From contig CAZPEM010000036.1 of assembly GCA_964585575.1 (NCBI GenBank), positions 1 to 24,566 of the forward strand: 24,566 nucleotides of DNA. Reading direction: 5' to 3'. This DNA is from UBA4655 sp964585575 (GTDB lineage: Bacteria; Planctomycetota; Planctomycetia; Pirellulales; UBA1268). The notes beneath the pieces were generated by a model that worked only from the letters and a program-made list of their open reading frames with translations, was not told the origin of the DNA and did no database searches. A program made the translations under genes and the position numbers. The stretch's first letter is position 1; the number at the start of each line of letters is the position of its first letter. Below, one piece after another: positions 24,100 to 24,566 of this stretch.

Positions 24100-24480
24100 A
24101 TGCTCCTGAAAGTCCTCCGGGCCAAGATCCACAAAGCCCGAGTTACCGAGGCGAACATCGACTACGTCGGGTCGATCACGCTCGACCCCGACCTGTACGA
24201 GCCGATCGGCCTGGTGCCGGGGGAGGCGGTCCTCGTCGCCGATATCGCCAATGGCAACCGGTTCGAAACCTACGTCTTGACCGGCGTCCGCGGCAGCCGC
24301 AGCGTCTGCGTCAACGGGGCTGCGGCCCGGCTCGTCAGGCCGGGCGACCACGTGATCGTGATGGGCTTCGGCTACATGACCGAGGAGGAGGCCCGCGCAA
24401 CGAAGCCGCGAATCGTCCTGCTCGACGACGACAACGCCATCCTCCGGTCGATCGAAGAGAGGCCTGGCCTGAAGGCCTGA
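24100..24480 (+). CDS. panD: Aspartate 1-decarboxylase PanD
   Basis: PanD makes beta-alanine from aspartate for pantothenate and CoA synthesis. The 126-residue proenzyme matches the family length. It self-cleaves between G24 and S25 in YVGSIT to leave a pyruvoyl group on the alpha chain. K9 in LRAKIHKARVT, the ITLDPDL stretch, RFETYV and CVNGAAARL, and the GDHVIVMGFGYM strand all fit. ATG 24100 gives exactly the E. coli cleavage numbering, so earlier in-frame starts are rejected. No strong Shine-Dalgarno is visible. Other pan genes are not in the window. Confidence 0.96.
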   Translation: MLLKVLRAKIHKARVTEANIDYVGSITLDPDLYEPIGLVPGEAVLVADIANGNRFETYVLTGVRGSRSVCVNGAAARLVRPGDHVIVMGFGYMTEEEARATKPRIVLLDDDNAILRSIEERPGLKA

Positions 24481-24493
24481 ACCTGAACACGGC

Positions 24494-24510
24494 GGGGCTC
24501 TAAACGCCCC
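24494..24510 (+). terminator. Weak hairpin after panD
   Basis: GGGGC (24494-24498) and GCCCC (24506-24510) can form a 5-bp stem with a seven-base loop, 13 bases past the panD stop. No U-tract follows, so terminator function is uncertain. Confidence 0.3.
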
Positions 24511-24523
24511 CAAACCCCGGGCC

Positions 24524-24566
24524 GTTTCCCGCCACAGCGTTTCCCGCCACAGCGTTTCCCGCCACA
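24524..24566 (+). repeat. 15-bp tandem repeat running off the window end
   Basis: GTTTCCCGCCACAGC occurs at 24524-24538 and 24539-24553, and its first 13 bases follow at 24554-24566, where the window stops. The copies are identical. The total copy number cannot be seen. Confidence 0.9.

Overview
The window reads as chromosomal DNA of a high-GC, Gram-negative bacterium, most likely a planctomycete (Pirellulales-like). I infer this from gene content, not from a marker-gene comparison: hopanoid genes, an LPS-type heptosyltransferase, an excisionase-type HTH fused to a receiver domain, an RRM/glycine-rich RNA-binding protein, a lone bS18 gene and weak Shine-Dalgarno use. I see no tRNA, rRNA, CRISPR array, prophage or insertion sequence.

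Layout. 1-280 holds a structured inverted-repeat element. 281-1954 (-) is the ABC-F factor EttA. Divergent from it, 2140-3658 (+) carries a two-domain thiosulfate sulfurtransferase and SufE, a sulfur-relay pair. 3695-6849 (-) is a hopanoid pair, squalene-hopene cyclase and the radical SAM protein HpnH, joined by an ATGA overlap. 6951-8747 (-) is a two-component pair: an HTH-receiver protein followed by a soluble histidine kinase. It sits behind a 356-base leader with a near-consensus promoter (TTGACT-17-TATAGT) whose spacer contains the palindrome TTGCGCAA. 9104-14138 (-) is a four-gene run: TIM-barrel isomerase/epimerase-like protein, HemW-like radical SAM enzyme, a DUF116-like domain fused to a trans-polyprenyl diphosphate synthase, and a chorismate-lyase-like protein. 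This is the most promising candidate for an undescribed pathway here.

14183-16048 holds the 7-deazaguanine genes queF (-), queC and queE (+); queD is not in the window. 16055-17107 (-) is an internally duplicated membrane protein. 17260-22983 (-) is an envelope cluster: hotdog thioesterase, ABC ATPase, a 1166-residue FtsX-type permease and a GT9 glycosyltransferase. 23042-23815 (-) encodes bS18 and the RRM protein, separated by a perfect 15-bp hairpin. 24100-24480 (+) is panD, followed by a 15-bp tandem repeat that runs off the window end.

How it fits together. Polyprenyl diphosphate synthase, squalene-hopene cyclase and HpnH all belong to isoprenoid/hopanoid membrane-lipid chemistry, and the intervening two-component system may regulate one or both flanking blocks. 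The ABC/GT9 cluster points to outer-membrane assembly. The rest is housekeeping: translation, queuosine, sulfur transfer and pantothenate synthesis. Function calls come from recognising motifs and family sequences by eye; no database search was run.
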